Of a stretch of 64,000 nt of DNA, positions 8,465-17,437 are shown piece after piece. Source of the stretch: a gamma proteobacterium HdN1 (lineage in GTDB: Bacteria; Pseudomonadota; Gammaproteobacteria; Pseudomonadales; Ketobacteraceae); contig FP929140.1 in the NCBI GenBank assembly GCA_000198515.1, forward strand, positions 1,834,527 through 1,898,526, read 5' to 3'. Below the pieces are notes generated by a model that did no database searches, had not been told where the DNA came from, and was given only the letters and a program-made list of their open reading frames with translations. How positions within the stretch are numbered: position 1 is the first letter of the stretch; each line of letters opens with the position of its first letter. Made by a program: the position numbers and the translations under genes.

Positions 8465-9268
8465 ATGGATAGCGCAGCGAGCGAACATTTCATGAGTATA
8501 CCCGATGGAACCCAGTTTGAAGGCGCTTTGGTAGAGCAAGCCAAAGCGCTTTTGGTGCAGCTTGAGAGTGGTGATTCGCACCAAGCGATGAAAACCATCA
8601 GCAACCTGCATACCTCGCGTGATCAGTACCTTTTTCAGGAAGTGGGAAAGCTCACGCGCAGCCTGCATACGGCAATTCAAAACTTTCATGTAGACTCGGG
8701 GTTTGATGCGAGCACCTTGGGTGAAATGTCGCGCATGGAAGACGCCTCTGAGCGGCTGAACTACGTCATTACCTTGACGGAGCGCGCTGCCAACCGAACC
8801 ATGGATATGGTGGAGGAAACCATACCACTGAGTAACTCCGTTGGAAATCGTGCCCGCGAGTTGAAACCAGAGTGGGAGCGCCTGATTCGGCGGGAGATGA
8901 AACCGGAGGAATTTCGAGTCTTAACGCACTCCGTCACATCTTTTTTAGAACAAGCGAGCAAGGAGGCGTCGCAGATTGACGATAATTTATCGAATATTCT
9001 GCTTGCACAGGACTATCAGGATTTAACTGGGCAGGTGATCAAAAAGGTGATCACCCTCGTGCAAGAAGTGCAGGATAACCTAGTACAACTTGTAAAAATG
9101 GCGGGCTCAGTAGATCAGATTGCTGGCATTGAGCACGCGCCATTTGATCCCAAGCCGAAAGAAAATCCTGTGGGCGCTGAAGGCCCCATTATGAACCCAG
9201 AAAAACGCGATGATGTTGTGACTGGCCAAGACGACGTCGATGCCTTGTTATCAAGCCTTGGATTTTAA
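8465..9268 (+). CDS. cheZ: CheZ, CheY-P phosphatase
   Basis: CheZ removes the phosphate from CheY. It is 267 residues long and largely helical. The catalytic segment A-Q-D-Y-Q-D-L-T-G-Q-V-I-K-K contains the Asp and Gln of the active site. The C-terminus Q-D-D-V-D-A-L-L-S-S-L-G-F is the classic CheY-docking helix, joined through a flexible Pro/Asp-rich linker. It lies between cheY and cheA, 12 bp from each. A second in-frame ATG at 8492 is a possible alternative start. Confidence 0.96.
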   Translation: MDSAASEHFMSIPDGTQFEGALVEQAKALLVQLESGDSHQAMKTISNLHTSRDQYLFQEVGKLTRSLHTAIQNFHVDSGFDASTLGEMSRMEDASERLNYVITLTERAANRTMDMVEETIPLSNSVGNRARELKPEWERLIRREMKPEEFRVLTHSVTSFLEQASKEASQIDDNLSNILLAQDYQDLTGQVIKKVITLVQEVQDNLVQLVKMAGSVDQIAGIEHAPFDPKPKENPVGAEGPIMNPEKRDDVVTGQDDVDALLSSLGF

Positions 9269-9280
9269 CGGAGCGCCCGG

Positions 9281-11653
9281 ATGAGCTTTGATGCTGATGA
9301 GGAAATTCTCCAGGACTTTCTGGTGGAAGCGGGCGAGATACTCGAAGTCCTCTCCGAACAGCTTGTTGAACTGGAAAATAAGCCCGACGATAAAAACCTT
9401 TTGAACGCAATCTTTCGCGGGTTTCATACCGTAAAAGGTGGCGCAGGATTTCTTCAGCTTGACACCTTAGTAGAGCTTTGTCATGCGGCGGAGAGTGTGT
9501 TCGATGCGTTGCGTAACGGCAAACGTGATGTAGATGCTGATCTCATGGATGTGGTGTTGCAGGTGCTTGATACGGTGAACGCCATGTTCGCTCAGGTCAA
9601 CGCACGTGAATACCCAGAGGCTGCTGACCCTGCACTAATGGCTGCCTTGCACCGCCTTCTTGAGGAGCCCGCTGCGACGGCTCCCCCAGCCCCGCCTGTA
9701 CCGGCCGCCCCTGCGAAAGTAGAGGTGCCTGCTGCGCCGCCCGAGCCGGTAGCGCAAGCTGCTGGGCCAGCCACGCCAGAAGCCAGTGCTGGGGCGGACC
9801 TGTCGGATGATGAATTTGAAAAACTATTAGGTGCGTTGGGCGATGAGCCTACGCCAAACGATCAAGCTTCCGCGCCTAAGGCGACGCTCCCAGAAATCGG
9901 CTCTGACGAAATTACCGACGATGAGTTTGAAGCGTTACTGGACGAGTTGCACGGCAAAGGCGGTGGCCCCTCTGCCGTATCTGCGCCAGCGGCGGCAGCG
10001 AAACCTGCAGCGGCATCAAAAGGGGGAAGCGATGAAATTACCGATGATGAATTTGAGTCGCTCTTGGATGAATTGCACGGTAAGGGCAAGCATGGTGGGA
10101 TTCCAGATGCTGGCTCAAAGGCTGCCGCGTCTGACCCTGTAGCACCCGCTCCAGCAGCCTCAACTTCTTCAGTATCGGCTGATGGCCTGATTACGGATGA
10201 TGAGTTCGAGAAACTACTGGATGATCTTCACGGCAAGGGTAAGGGGCCTACGGCGAGCCACGAGGCTGATGTTGTAACCGCACCTGTTGCGGCTTCAGCG
10301 GTAGCTGCGCCAGCACCAGCACCAGTAGCTGCTTCCAGTGTTGCTGCTAAACGAGTGGCCCCTCCTGCTGATGAAGTAAAAGTCGAGCCGGCAAGCCGCC
10401 CTGTAAAAGCGCCCGCACGTGCTGCCTCTCAGCATGACGGTGACGATGATTCCGGCAAAAAAGGTGCGGCTTCAAAAGACCCCAATGCACAAGAAACAAC
10501 AGTACGTGTAGACACCAAACGACTTGACGACATCATGAATATGGTTGGCGAGTTGGTGCTGGTTCGCAATCGTTTAGTTCGGCTTGGTTTGCGCAGCGCA
10601 GATGAAGCGATGGCGAAGGCGGTTGCGAACCTAGATGTAGTCACGGGCGATCTGCAAACCGCTGTCATGAAGACGCGTATGCAGCCGATCAAAAAAGTGT
10701 TTGGGCGCTTCCCGCGAGTAGTTCGAGATTTGGCGCGCAACCTGAAAAAAGAAATCAACCTAGAGTTAATCGGCGAGGAAACGGATCTTGATAAAAACCT
10801 CGTAGAAGCACTTGCAGACCCCTTGGTGCACTTGGTGCGAAACGCGGTTGATCACGGCATTGAAATGCCGAACGTGCGCGAGAGTGCAGGTAAGGTCCGA
10901 ACCGGCCACGTCGTACTGTCTGCGCAACAAGAAGGAGATCATATCGTACTTTCCATTAGCGATGATGGCGGCGGCATGGATGCAGAAGTTCTGCGTAGAA
11001 AGGCCGTTGAGAAAGGCTTAATGGATACGGAGAGCGCGGAGCGTTTAAGTGTAACCGAGTGCTTTAATCTAATCTTCCATCCAGGATTCTCTACAAAAGA
11101 CGCCATATCAGACGTGTCTGGCCGTGGTGTTGGAATGGACGTAGTAAAAACCAAGATTACCCAGCTTAACGGGCAGATTGAGGTTCAATCAGAAAAGGGT
11201 GTTGGCACCCGTATTGCGATCAAAGTGCCGCTTACCCTTGCCATTATGCCAACCCTGATGGTGATGTTGGGACAGCAGGCATTTGCGCTTCCCTTGGTAA
11301 GCGTCAATGAAATTTTCCACATGGATTTAAGAAGAACCAACGTGGTTGACGGGCAGGAGGTGGTCGTAGTGCGCGAGAAGGCGCTTCCATTATTCCATCT
11401 GAAGCGTTGGCTTGTTCCGAATGATTATGGTGATTCTCGTGAAGATGGTCATGTCGTGATCGTGACCGTTGGCAATCAGAAAATGGGCTTCGTCGTAGAT
11501 CAGCTAATCGGCCAAGAGGAAGTGGTCATAAAGCCGCTTGGAAAAATGCTTCACGGCACGCCTGGCATGGCGGGAGCAACGATTACTGGCGATGGCCGGA
11601 TTGCACTGATATTGGATGTACCTGGAATGCTCAAGACTTACGCGCGCCGTTAA
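9281..11653 (+). CDS. cheA: CheA, chemotaxis histidine kinase
   Basis: CheA couples receptors to CheY and CheB phosphorylation. It is 790 residues long. The Hpt domain covers about 1-125, with the phospho-histidine at residue 49 in FRGFHTVKGGAG. A Pro/Ala-rich linker of about 280 residues follows, in place of a recognisable P2 domain. The dimerisation helices (RLDDIMNMVGELVLVRNRL) come next, then the ATPase with N box HLVRNAVDHGIE, G1 DDGGGMD, F box GFSTKD and G2 GRGVGMD. A CheW-like domain ends the protein. The linker holds four copies of an acidic motif of the form DDEFEKLLDDLHGKG, at about residues 175, 211, 253 and 304. Confidence 0.97.
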   Translation: MSFDADEEILQDFLVEAGEILEVLSEQLVELENKPDDKNLLNAIFRGFHTVKGGAGFLQLDTLVELCHAAESVFDALRNGKRDVDADLMDVVLQVLDTVNAMFAQVNAREYPEAADPALMAALHRLLEEPAATAPPAPPVPAAPAKVEVPAAPPEPVAQAAGPATPEASAGADLSDDEFEKLLGALGDEPTPNDQASAPKATLPEIGSDEITDDEFEALLDELHGKGGGPSAVSAPAAAAKPAAASKGGSDEITDDEFESLLDELHGKGKHGGIPDAGSKAAASDPVAPAPAASTSSVSADGLITDDEFEKLLDDLHGKGKGPTASHEADVVTAPVAASAVAAPAPAPVAASSVAAKRVAPPADEVKVEPASRPVKAPARAASQHDGDDDSGKKGAASKDPNAQETTVRVDTKRLDDIMNMVGELVLVRNRLVRLGLRSADEAMAKAVANLDVVTGDLQTAVMKTRMQPIKKVFGRFPRVVRDLARNLKKEINLELIGEETDLDKNLVEALADPLVHLVRNAVDHGIEMPNVRESAGKVRTGHVVLSAQQEGDHIVLSISDDGGGMDAEVLRRKAVEKGLMDTESAERLSVTECFNLIFHPGFSTKDAISDVSGRGVGMDVVKTKITQLNGQIEVQSEKGVGTRIAIKVPLTLAIMPTLMVMLGQQAFALPLVSVNEIFHMDLRRTNVVDGQEVVVVREKALPLFHLKRWLVPNDYGDSREDGHVVIVTVGNQKMGFVVDQLIGQEEVVIKPLGKMLHGTPGMAGATITGDGRIALILDVPGMLKTYARR

Positions 11654-11705
11654 TTCGTGTGCGCGTGGAGGTATGATTGCCGAAAACCAATGCAGAGGAT
11701 AAAGG

Positions 11706-12869
11706 ATGACTGTCAGTGTGCTGGTGGCCGACGATTCAGCGTTTTTTCGGCGAAGGATAAAAGAAATTCTGGAGAAAAACTCGCAGATCAAAATTGTTGG
11801 CTTTGCAGATAACGGCAAAGATGCAGTCGAGAAAGCCATTGCCCTTTCGCCAGACGTAATCACGATGGATTACGAGATGCCACAAATGAATGGCATCATG
11901 GCGGTGCGCGAAATCATGGCACGTAAGCCTACGCCGATTCTGATGTTTTCGTCCCTCACCTACGAAGGCGCAAGGGTTACTCTGGATGCGCTAGAAGCAG
12001 GAGCCGTTGACTATCTGCCAAAAAGTTTCGAAGCCATGTCGGGAGACCCAGGGATGAGTGCTTCAATGCTTCAAGAAAAGGTGATGGCGCTCGTAAAACG
12101 CCCAAGGTCAGCCGCGAAGCCCGCTGCGCCAGTATCGCCGGTTGCCCCCGTGCGCAGCGAGCCACCACGCACTGCCGGAGCTAGGGCGACGAGTGCACCC
12201 GCGCCTTTGGCGCGCCCTGCACCTACGCAAGCCGGTGCGGCTGTGTCAGCCCGCAGCAGCTCAAGCGGTCACAGCAGTGGTACTGCTGCGTTAGAGGATC
12301 TCCGCAAAAATCGGCCTCGCATTGTACTGATCGGTGCCTCTACCGGCGGGCCTGTTGCGCTTCAGAAAGTGCTTGTTGCTTTGCCCGCAAATTTTCCCTA
12401 CCCGATATTGTTGGTTCAACATATGCCGGGGACTTTTACATCCGCTTTTGCGGAGCGGCTCAACCGCTTGTGCCAGATTCAAGTGAAAGAGGCGGTGAGC
12501 GGGGATTCTCTCCGGCCGGGGCTTGCTCTGCTTGCGCCGGGTGGAAAACAAATGTTGATTGACGAGCGCGGTGCGGGCGTTACGGTTTCGGATGGCAACG
12601 ACAAATTTCAATACAAGCCTTGTGTTGACGTAACCTTTGGTTCGGCAGCTCGGAATATAAAGGGCAGAAAGCTCGCCATCGTCCTTACAGGCATGGGGGC
12701 CGATGGGCGAGAAGGCTGCAAGTTATTAAAAAAAGAGGGCGCAGCAATTTGGACGCAAGATGAAGATAGCTGCGTTGTCTATGGGATGCCACAAGCTGTA
12801 GAGGCGGCCGGATTGTCCTCTGCGGTGTTTTCGATTGATGATATTGCTCGTTACCTGAAGGATGTATAA
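11706..12869 (+). CDS. cheB: CheB, chemoreceptor methylesterase and glutamine deamidase
   Basis: CheB demethylates chemoreceptors in adaptation. It is 387 residues long. The receiver domain (1-125) has the acidic pair in V-A-D-D-S-A and the phosphoacceptor in T-M-D-Y-E-M-P. A Pro/Ala/Ser-rich linker runs to about residue 200. The esterase domain carries the catalytic triad regions: Ser in IGASTGGP, His in VQHMPGTF, and Asp in TGMGADG. No cheR is seen next to it in this window, so the methyltransferase is presumably elsewhere. Confidence 0.96.
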   Translation: MTVSVLVADDSAFFRRRIKEILEKNSQIKIVGFADNGKDAVEKAIALSPDVITMDYEMPQMNGIMAVREIMARKPTPILMFSSLTYEGARVTLDALEAGAVDYLPKSFEAMSGDPGMSASMLQEKVMALVKRPRSAAKPAAPVSPVAPVRSEPPRTAGARATSAPAPLARPAPTQAGAAVSARSSSSGHSSGTAALEDLRKNRPRIVLIGASTGGPVALQKVLVALPANFPYPILLVQHMPGTFTSAFAERLNRLCQIQVKEAVSGDSLRPGLALLAPGGKQMLIDERGAGVTVSDGNDKFQYKPCVDVTFGSAARNIKGRKLAIVLTGMGADGREGCKLLKKEGAAIWTQDEDSCVVYGMPQAVEAAGLSSAVFSIDDIARYLKDV

Positions 12870-12875
12870 ATCGAA

Positions 12876-13616
12876 ATGGATATTTTGACAATCGTAGGGC
12901 TAGTGGTTGGAATTGCTGCTGTGATTGGTGGAAATGCACTTGAAGGTGGACATGTTTCAGGACTTTTAAACGCACCGGCGGCAGTCATTGTCATAGGCGG
13001 TACTTTAGGTGCGGCCATGCTCCAGACGACGAAGAGCACTCTCCAGAATACCTTTCGGCTCACCAGTTGGATATTTGTACCACCGTCGAGCCACATGCAA
13101 GAAAATATCAAGAAAATCATCAGTTGGAGCTTTACCGCGAGAAAAGAAGGGCTTTTAGGGCTGGAAGCCATGGTTGATCGCGAAAAAGACCCATTTGCAA
13201 AAAAGGGCCTGCAGCTATTGGTGGATGCGATTGATCCGCCGGTGATTCGCAGCGTGATGGAAGTTGAATTATTTACAAGGCAGGAGCGCGATTTACAGTC
13301 AGCACGCGTGTTTGAAGCGATGGGGGGATATTCTCCGACCATAGGCATTTTGGGTGCAGTCATGGGGCTGATACATGTCATGGGAAATCTTGCTGATCCA
13401 AGTAAATTGGGTGCGGGCATTGCCACTGCATTTGTTGCGACGATCTACGGCGTAGGGCTTGCAAATCTGCTTTTTCTGCCGCTTGCTGCCAAATTAAAAG
13501 CGGTCATAAAAACGCAAACGCGCCTGCGTGAAATGATGATTGAGGGCTTGCTTGCCATAGCAGATGGTGAGAATCCTCGCACCATTGAGATGAAACTAGA
13601 AGGCTATCTTGATTAG
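12876..13616 (+). CDS. motC: MotC, MotA-type stator channel subunit
   Basis: MotC is the MotA-family half of the second proton-driven stator known from Pseudomonas. It is 246 residues long with four hydrophobic helices, two near the N-terminus (1-50) and two after about residue 150. A cytoplasmic loop with charged residues lies between. The Pro-Gly-type helix is visible as GGYSPTIGILGAVMGLIHVM, which contributes to the ion path. Its gene pairs with motD downstream. The stop codon lies in an imperfect duplication: tcttgattagagcga at 13606-13620 recurs as tcttgataagagcga starting at 13637. Confidence 0.92.
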   Translation: MDILTIVGLVVGIAAVIGGNALEGGHVSGLLNAPAAVIVIGGTLGAAMLQTTKSTLQNTFRLTSWIFVPPSSHMQENIKKIISWSFTARKEGLLGLEAMVDREKDPFAKKGLQLLVDAIDPPVIRSVMEVELFTRQERDLQSARVFEAMGGYSPTIGILGAVMGLIHVMGNLADPSKLGAGIATAFVATIYGVGLANLLFLPLAAKLKAVIKTQTRLREMMIEGLLAIADGENPRTIEMKLEGYLD

Positions 13617-13661
13617 AGCGATTTTGAGTAAGGCGGTCTTGATAAGAGCGACCCTTGGTTA

Positions 13662-14741
13662 ATGCGAAGAAGAGAACTGGAAGAGGAAACCGTCAACCAC
13701 GAGCGTTGGGTGATTTCTTACGCGGATTTCATCACGCTATTGTTTGCATTTTTTGTGGTGATGTACTCCATCTCTTCCGTGAATGACGGAAAGTATCGAG
13801 TTTTGTCCGATTCTCTTGTGGACGCATTCCAGAGCGCATCTCGCACCATAAATCCAGTTTCAATAGGGGAAAAAGTCGCCACAAGCGGCAACTTTGAGAC
13901 TGCGGTAGAGCTGCCGGTGCCCGGAGATTTTCCGAGTAAAGAGGATTACAAATACAGCGTAGAAGGCTTGTTTGATGATGTAGAACCCGGTGCTGCTCGC
14001 CAAGGTGACCATCAAGATCAGCAGACCAGTGCGCTTAGCAAATTATCGGAGGAGATGGCATCCCGTTTGCAGGTGGAAATTCAAAATGCAGATGTAAAAG
14101 TGGTGCAACGCAGTGAGTGGCTTGAAGTGAGTATTCCATCCAATGTTTTGTTTGCGAGCGCAAGTGCGAATTTGTCGGCAGACGCAGCCCGTTTGCTGGG
14201 AAAAATTAGCGAGGTCCTGAAGCCTGCGGATTATTCGGTGCAGGTAGAGGGGTTTACCGATAATGTCCCGATTCGCACCGAACAATTCCCCTCGAACTGG
14301 GAGCTTTCTGCGGCGCGCGCGGCAGCCGTTGTGCGCTTGTTTGTTCTGGGCGGCGTCAACCCCGCGCGCTTGGCGGCCATTGGTTATGCTGACCAGCGTG
14401 CTCTTGGGGATAACGCGACCGCAGAGGGGCGAGCACTGAATCGCCGTATCAACATTATCGTTTCTACAAGCAAGAATCAGGCGGAAGCTTCACCTCAGGA
14501 GCCGTCGAGTGCGCAGCAAAATGGCGCACCCAAAGATCGCACCGACTACAAAATTGATCGCGCAGATCGCAGTGAAACCCCCACGCCGGACAGTACTGTA
14601 GAGCCGATGCAATCCACCAATCCAGCGCCGCTGAAGATCATGACGTTAGAAGAAGGTCGCGTGCTCTTTGGTGCGCAACCTTCTCAGTCTGGCTCCAGTG
14701 CCTCCCAGTCTGGCGCCAGTGCCTCGCAGGTTCAGCAATGA
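13662..14741 (+). CDS. motD: MotD, MotB-type stator subunit with OmpA peptidoglycan-binding domain
   Basis: MotD anchors the MotC stator to peptidoglycan. It is 359 residues long. The N-terminus R-R-R-E-L-E-E-E-T-V-N-H-E-R-W leads into one transmembrane helix, whose proton-carrying Asp lies in S-Y-A-D-F-I-T-L-L-F. The OmpA-like domain covers about 140-265 (VEGFTDNVPI, then NWELSAARAAAV). A disordered tail follows, ending in two near-identical 21-bp units that encode QSGSSAS and QSGASAS. The last 4 bp overlap the ParA-like gene (ATGA). Confidence 0.94.
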   Translation: MRRRELEEETVNHERWVISYADFITLLFAFFVVMYSISSVNDGKYRVLSDSLVDAFQSASRTINPVSIGEKVATSGNFETAVELPVPGDFPSKEDYKYSVEGLFDDVEPGAARQGDHQDQQTSALSKLSEEMASRLQVEIQNADVKVVQRSEWLEVSIPSNVLFASASANLSADAARLLGKISEVLKPADYSVQVEGFTDNVPIRTEQFPSNWELSAARAAAVVRLFVLGGVNPARLAAIGYADQRALGDNATAEGRALNRRINIIVSTSKNQAEASPQEPSSAQQNGAPKDRTDYKIDRADRSETPTPDSTVEPMQSTNPAPLKIMTLEEGRVLFGAQPSQSGSSASQSGASASQVQQ

Positions 14742-15541
14742 GAGTTTGGACCATCGCCAACCAAAAAGGCGGCGTCGGCAAGACTACGACCACCGTAACA
14801 CTTGGCGGTCTGCTTGCTCATGCGGGCCATCGGGTACTGCTCGTTGATTTAGACCCACACGGTTCTCTCACCAGCTACTTTAATGTGAACCCCGATGAGC
14901 TAGAGCCTTCTAGTTTTTTGTTGTTTCAGAACAAAGGAGAGGTTCCCGCCAATTTGCCCGGCCAGCTCATACAGAGTACTGGCCAGCCGCGCCTTGATTT
15001 TATCGGTGCATCTACGGGGCTTGCGGTGCTTGAGCGTCAATCCGCAAGCGCGGGTGGGATGGGGCTTGTGCTCAAGCGTACCACACAGATTCTTGCACGT
15101 GATTATGATTACATTCTGGTAGATACGCCACCGATCCTCGGCGTTTTACTGGTGAATTCGATTGCAGCTTGCGAACGAATTATTATTCCGGTGCAAACGG
15201 AGTTTCTTGCACTCAAAGGCTTGGAGCGAATGTTACGCACGCTTGCCATGGTCAAATTATCGCAGCGTCGAGAAGTGCCGTACTTAATTGTTCCTACGTT
15301 GTTTGATCGCCGCACTCATGCATCCACCCAATCCTTACGGATTCTGCGAACCACCTATGATCAGCATCTTTGGGCAGGCGTAATTGCGGTCGATACACGC
15401 TTACGGGATGCGAGCAGAGCCGGAGTTCCGCCCCATGTTTTTGACCCACTCAGCCGTGGCGTACAACAATACGCTTCACTCTTGAATTACCTCCATCGCA
15501 GCGCCTTGCCAGAACAGCAGCGCGAAGCCACGCTTCTGTAG
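14738..15541 (+). CDS. ParA-family ATPase for polar chemotaxis-array positioning (ParC-like)
   Basis: This is a ParA/Soj-like ATPase of 267 residues with the Walker A box NQKGGVGKTT near the start, L-L-V-D-L-D-P-H-G and V-D-T-P-P-I-L. Paralogues at this position in Pseudomonas and Vibrio che operons (ParC) place chemoreceptor arrays at the pole rather than partition DNA. The location between motD and a CheW-domain gene, with no parB or parS nearby, supports that role by inference. The stop codon lies in a three-copy 18-bp tandem repeat. Confidence 0.88.
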   Translation: MRVWTIANQKGGVGKTTTTVTLGGLLAHAGHRVLLVDLDPHGSLTSYFNVNPDELEPSSFLLFQNKGEVPANLPGQLIQSTGQPRLDFIGASTGLAVLERQSASAGGMGLVLKRTTQILARDYDYILVDTPPILGVLLVNSIAACERIIIPVQTEFLALKGLERMLRTLAMVKLSQRREVPYLIVPTLFDRRTHASTQSLRILRTTYDQHLWAGVIAVDTRLRDASRAGVPPHVFDPLSRGVQQYASLLNYLHRSALPEQQREATLL

Positions 15542-15585
15542 GTTTGTTTGCTTCTGTAGGTATATTGGCTTCTGTAGATTGATCG
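15532..15585 (+). repeat. Three-copy 18-bp tandem repeat over the parA-like stop codon
   Basis: The block gcttctgtag starts at 15532, 15550 and 15568, an exact period of 18. The first copy contains the TAG stop of the ParA-like gene. The later copies form the spacer before the next gene. Confidence 0.85.
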
Positions 15586-15605
15586 TTACAGTGAGGATTT
15601 CCGTC

Positions 15606-16325
15606 ATGCAGACTCAGAAAAACGCCGCACCTACGGATCTGCAGAAAATTGCGCGACCTGCGCCGGCAAAAACGCGCCGCCTTAACACTTCCGAGAAGGC
15701 GCTGCTCAATTACCTAGACGAAATGCTGCGGGAGGGAACAGAAGCGCTTTTGGTTGCCCCTACGGTTGAACCAGCGACTGCAACGAAAATAGGAACACTC
15801 GAAACGCTTACACCTGTTGAAAGCGTCATCTCTACCGATTTGCCAGTGGTGCAAGCAAACGGCCGCCCTGACTGGGCGCAGTCACCCTTTAGCGTTTTGA
15901 TGTTCGAGGTTGCCGGTTTGAAACTCGCCGTCCCGCTCACCTCTCTGGGTTTGATACATCCCTTAAACCGAAGGTTGAATCAGCTTCCTGAACAGAGCGA
16001 CTGGTTCTTGGGGATGCTTCGAGTAAAGGGGAAAAATACCCTAAAAGTCATTGATACCGCGAGATTTATTATGCCTGAACGCTATTCCGCGAGCTGTCGT
16101 AAAGGCTATCGTTTTGTAATTACGCTGGACGGCTTCGATTGGGGGCTAGCTGTGAGTGCGGTAGAACGCACCCTCCCGCTCGACCCCGAAACCATCACCT
16201 GGCGCAGCCAACGCGGGAAGCGGCAATGGATGGCCGGTACCGTTCGCGATCAGCTTTGCGCACTGATTGATACAAAAGGATTCCACGCCACGATTGCCGC
16301 CGTCGAGCCAATTACCGCTACGTAA
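15606..16325 (+). CDS. CheW-domain protein, ParP-like array coupling protein
   Basis: This 239-residue protein has a low-complexity N-terminus of about 95 residues and a C-terminal CheW-like domain (SPFSVLMFEVAGLKLAVPL onward, with G-M-L-R-V-K-G in the middle). I chose the ATG at 15606, preceded by GAGGA; an earlier TTG at 15579 has no ribosome site. Genes in this position next to the ParA-like ATPase encode ParP in Vibrio, which ties the array to the polar ATPase and binds CheA. That role is inferred from context, and a plain CheW-domain protein remains possible. Confidence 0.8.
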   Translation: MQTQKNAAPTDLQKIARPAPAKTRRLNTSEKALLNYLDEMLREGTEALLVAPTVEPATATKIGTLETLTPVESVISTDLPVVQANGRPDWAQSPFSVLMFEVAGLKLAVPLTSLGLIHPLNRRLNQLPEQSDWFLGMLRVKGKNTLKVIDTARFIMPERYSASCRKGYRFVITLDGFDWGLAVSAVERTLPLDPETITWRSQRGKRQWMAGTVRDQLCALIDTKGFHATIAAVEPITAT

Positions 16326-16420
16326 GGTTCTATTTTCTTTCCGACTTCAAACCTACTGGTAAGCGCGTAGCGCTGGTCTATGCTTGATGAGTATGATCTT
16401 TTTTTACGGAGAGAGCAGTC

Positions 16421-16903
16421 ATGGCGCAACCAGCGCAGCAATCGACCGGTTCCGATCAAGTAATTCAGTGGGTGACATTCAAGCTTGCCGGTGAAACCTA
16501 TGGCATCAACGTGATGCAGGTACAAGAGGTGCTTCGTTATACCGAAATTGCACCCGTTCCTGGCGCTTCCTACTATGTCCTTGGAATTATTAACCTGCGC
16601 GGGCGGGTCGTTACCGTAATGGATACACGCAGCCGGTTTGGGTTGCCACAAGGAGAGATTACCGACAATAGCAGAATCGTGATCATTGAAACCGGCTCGC
16701 ATGTCGTGGGAATTCTTGTGGATGCGGTTGCTGAGGTTGTTTATCTGCGTCAAAGTGAGATCGACGCAACGCCCAACATCGGGAATGATGAGAGCTCGAA
16801 GTTTATTCAAGGCGTTTGCAACAAAGGTGGTGAGTTAATCATTCTGGTAGATTTGGATAAACTGCTCACTGATGAAGAATGGCAAGAAATTGATGAGATG
16901 TGA
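16421..16903 (+). CDS. cheW: CheW, receptor-kinase coupling protein (copy 1)
   Basis: CheW links chemoreceptors to CheA. It is 160 residues long, the normal size for a single-domain CheW. The signature runs Y-G-I-N-V-M-Q-V-Q-E-V-L-R, then V-P-G-A-S-Y-Y-V-L-G-I-I-N-L-R-G, and D-E-S-S-K-F-I-Q-G-V near the end. A GGAGAG site precedes the ATG. It lies 95 bp after the ParP-like gene and is followed almost directly by a second CheW. The two are about two-thirds identical by eye. Confidence 0.95.
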   Translation: MAQPAQQSTGSDQVIQWVTFKLAGETYGINVMQVQEVLRYTEIAPVPGASYYVLGIINLRGRVVTVMDTRSRFGLPQGEITDNSRIVIIETGSHVVGILVDAVAEVVYLRQSEIDATPNIGNDESSKFIQGVCNKGGELIILVDLDKLLTDEEWQEIDEM

Positions 16904-16905
16904 CC

Positions 16906-17433
16906 ATGCCGCGCTTTGACGATACAGGCTCTGGCAACAACGCACGCGATGCGTCCGCCGGTGCAAAAAGTAATGAAAAAAATGAGATTACCCTGCAATG
17001 GGGCACCTTTCGGCTCGGCGGTGAAATCTACGGAATCAACGTAATGCAGATTCGTGAAGTCCTGCGTTATACCGAAATCACTCCAGTGCCTGGGGCGCAG
17101 TATTTTGTGCTAGGCATTATAAACTTGCGCGGCAATGTCGTAACGGTTGTCGATGCGCGTAGGCGTTTTGGCTTGCCCGATATTGAGACGACCAATAATA
17201 CCCGCATTATGATTGTCGAAACGCAAGGCTTGGTCGTTGGGATGCTGGTAGATAGCGTTGCCGACGTAACCTATCTTCGCCAGTCAGAGATCGAACTCAC
17301 ACCCAATGTCGGCAATGATGAATCCTCAAAATTTATTCAAGGCGTTTGTCATAAAAACGATGAACTGCTAATCCTCATTGACCTTGAAAAACTAATCGAA
17401 ATTCCTCAAGTACACGACGTGGTAGGGTTTTAA
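16906..17433 (+). CDS. CheW, receptor-kinase coupling protein (copy 2)
   Basis: This is a second complete CheW. It has an extra N-terminal tail of about 30 polar residues, then W-G-T-F-R-L-G-G-E-I-Y-G-I-N-V-M-Q-I-R-E-V-L-R. The same IINLRG and NDESSKFIQGV blocks as copy 1 are present. I chose the ATG at 16906, three bases after the copy-1 stop; a GTG at 16900 would overlap the stop. The length is 175 residues. Tandem duplication followed by divergence is the simplest origin. The two forms may couple different receptors or build different array rings. Confidence 0.92.
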   Translation: MPRFDDTGSGNNARDASAGAKSNEKNEITLQWGTFRLGGEIYGINVMQIREVLRYTEITPVPGAQYFVLGIINLRGNVVTVVDARRRFGLPDIETTNNTRIMIVETQGLVVGMLVDSVADVTYLRQSEIELTPNVGNDESSKFIQGVCHKNDELLILIDLEKLIEIPQVHDVVGF

Positions 17434-17437
17434 CGCA

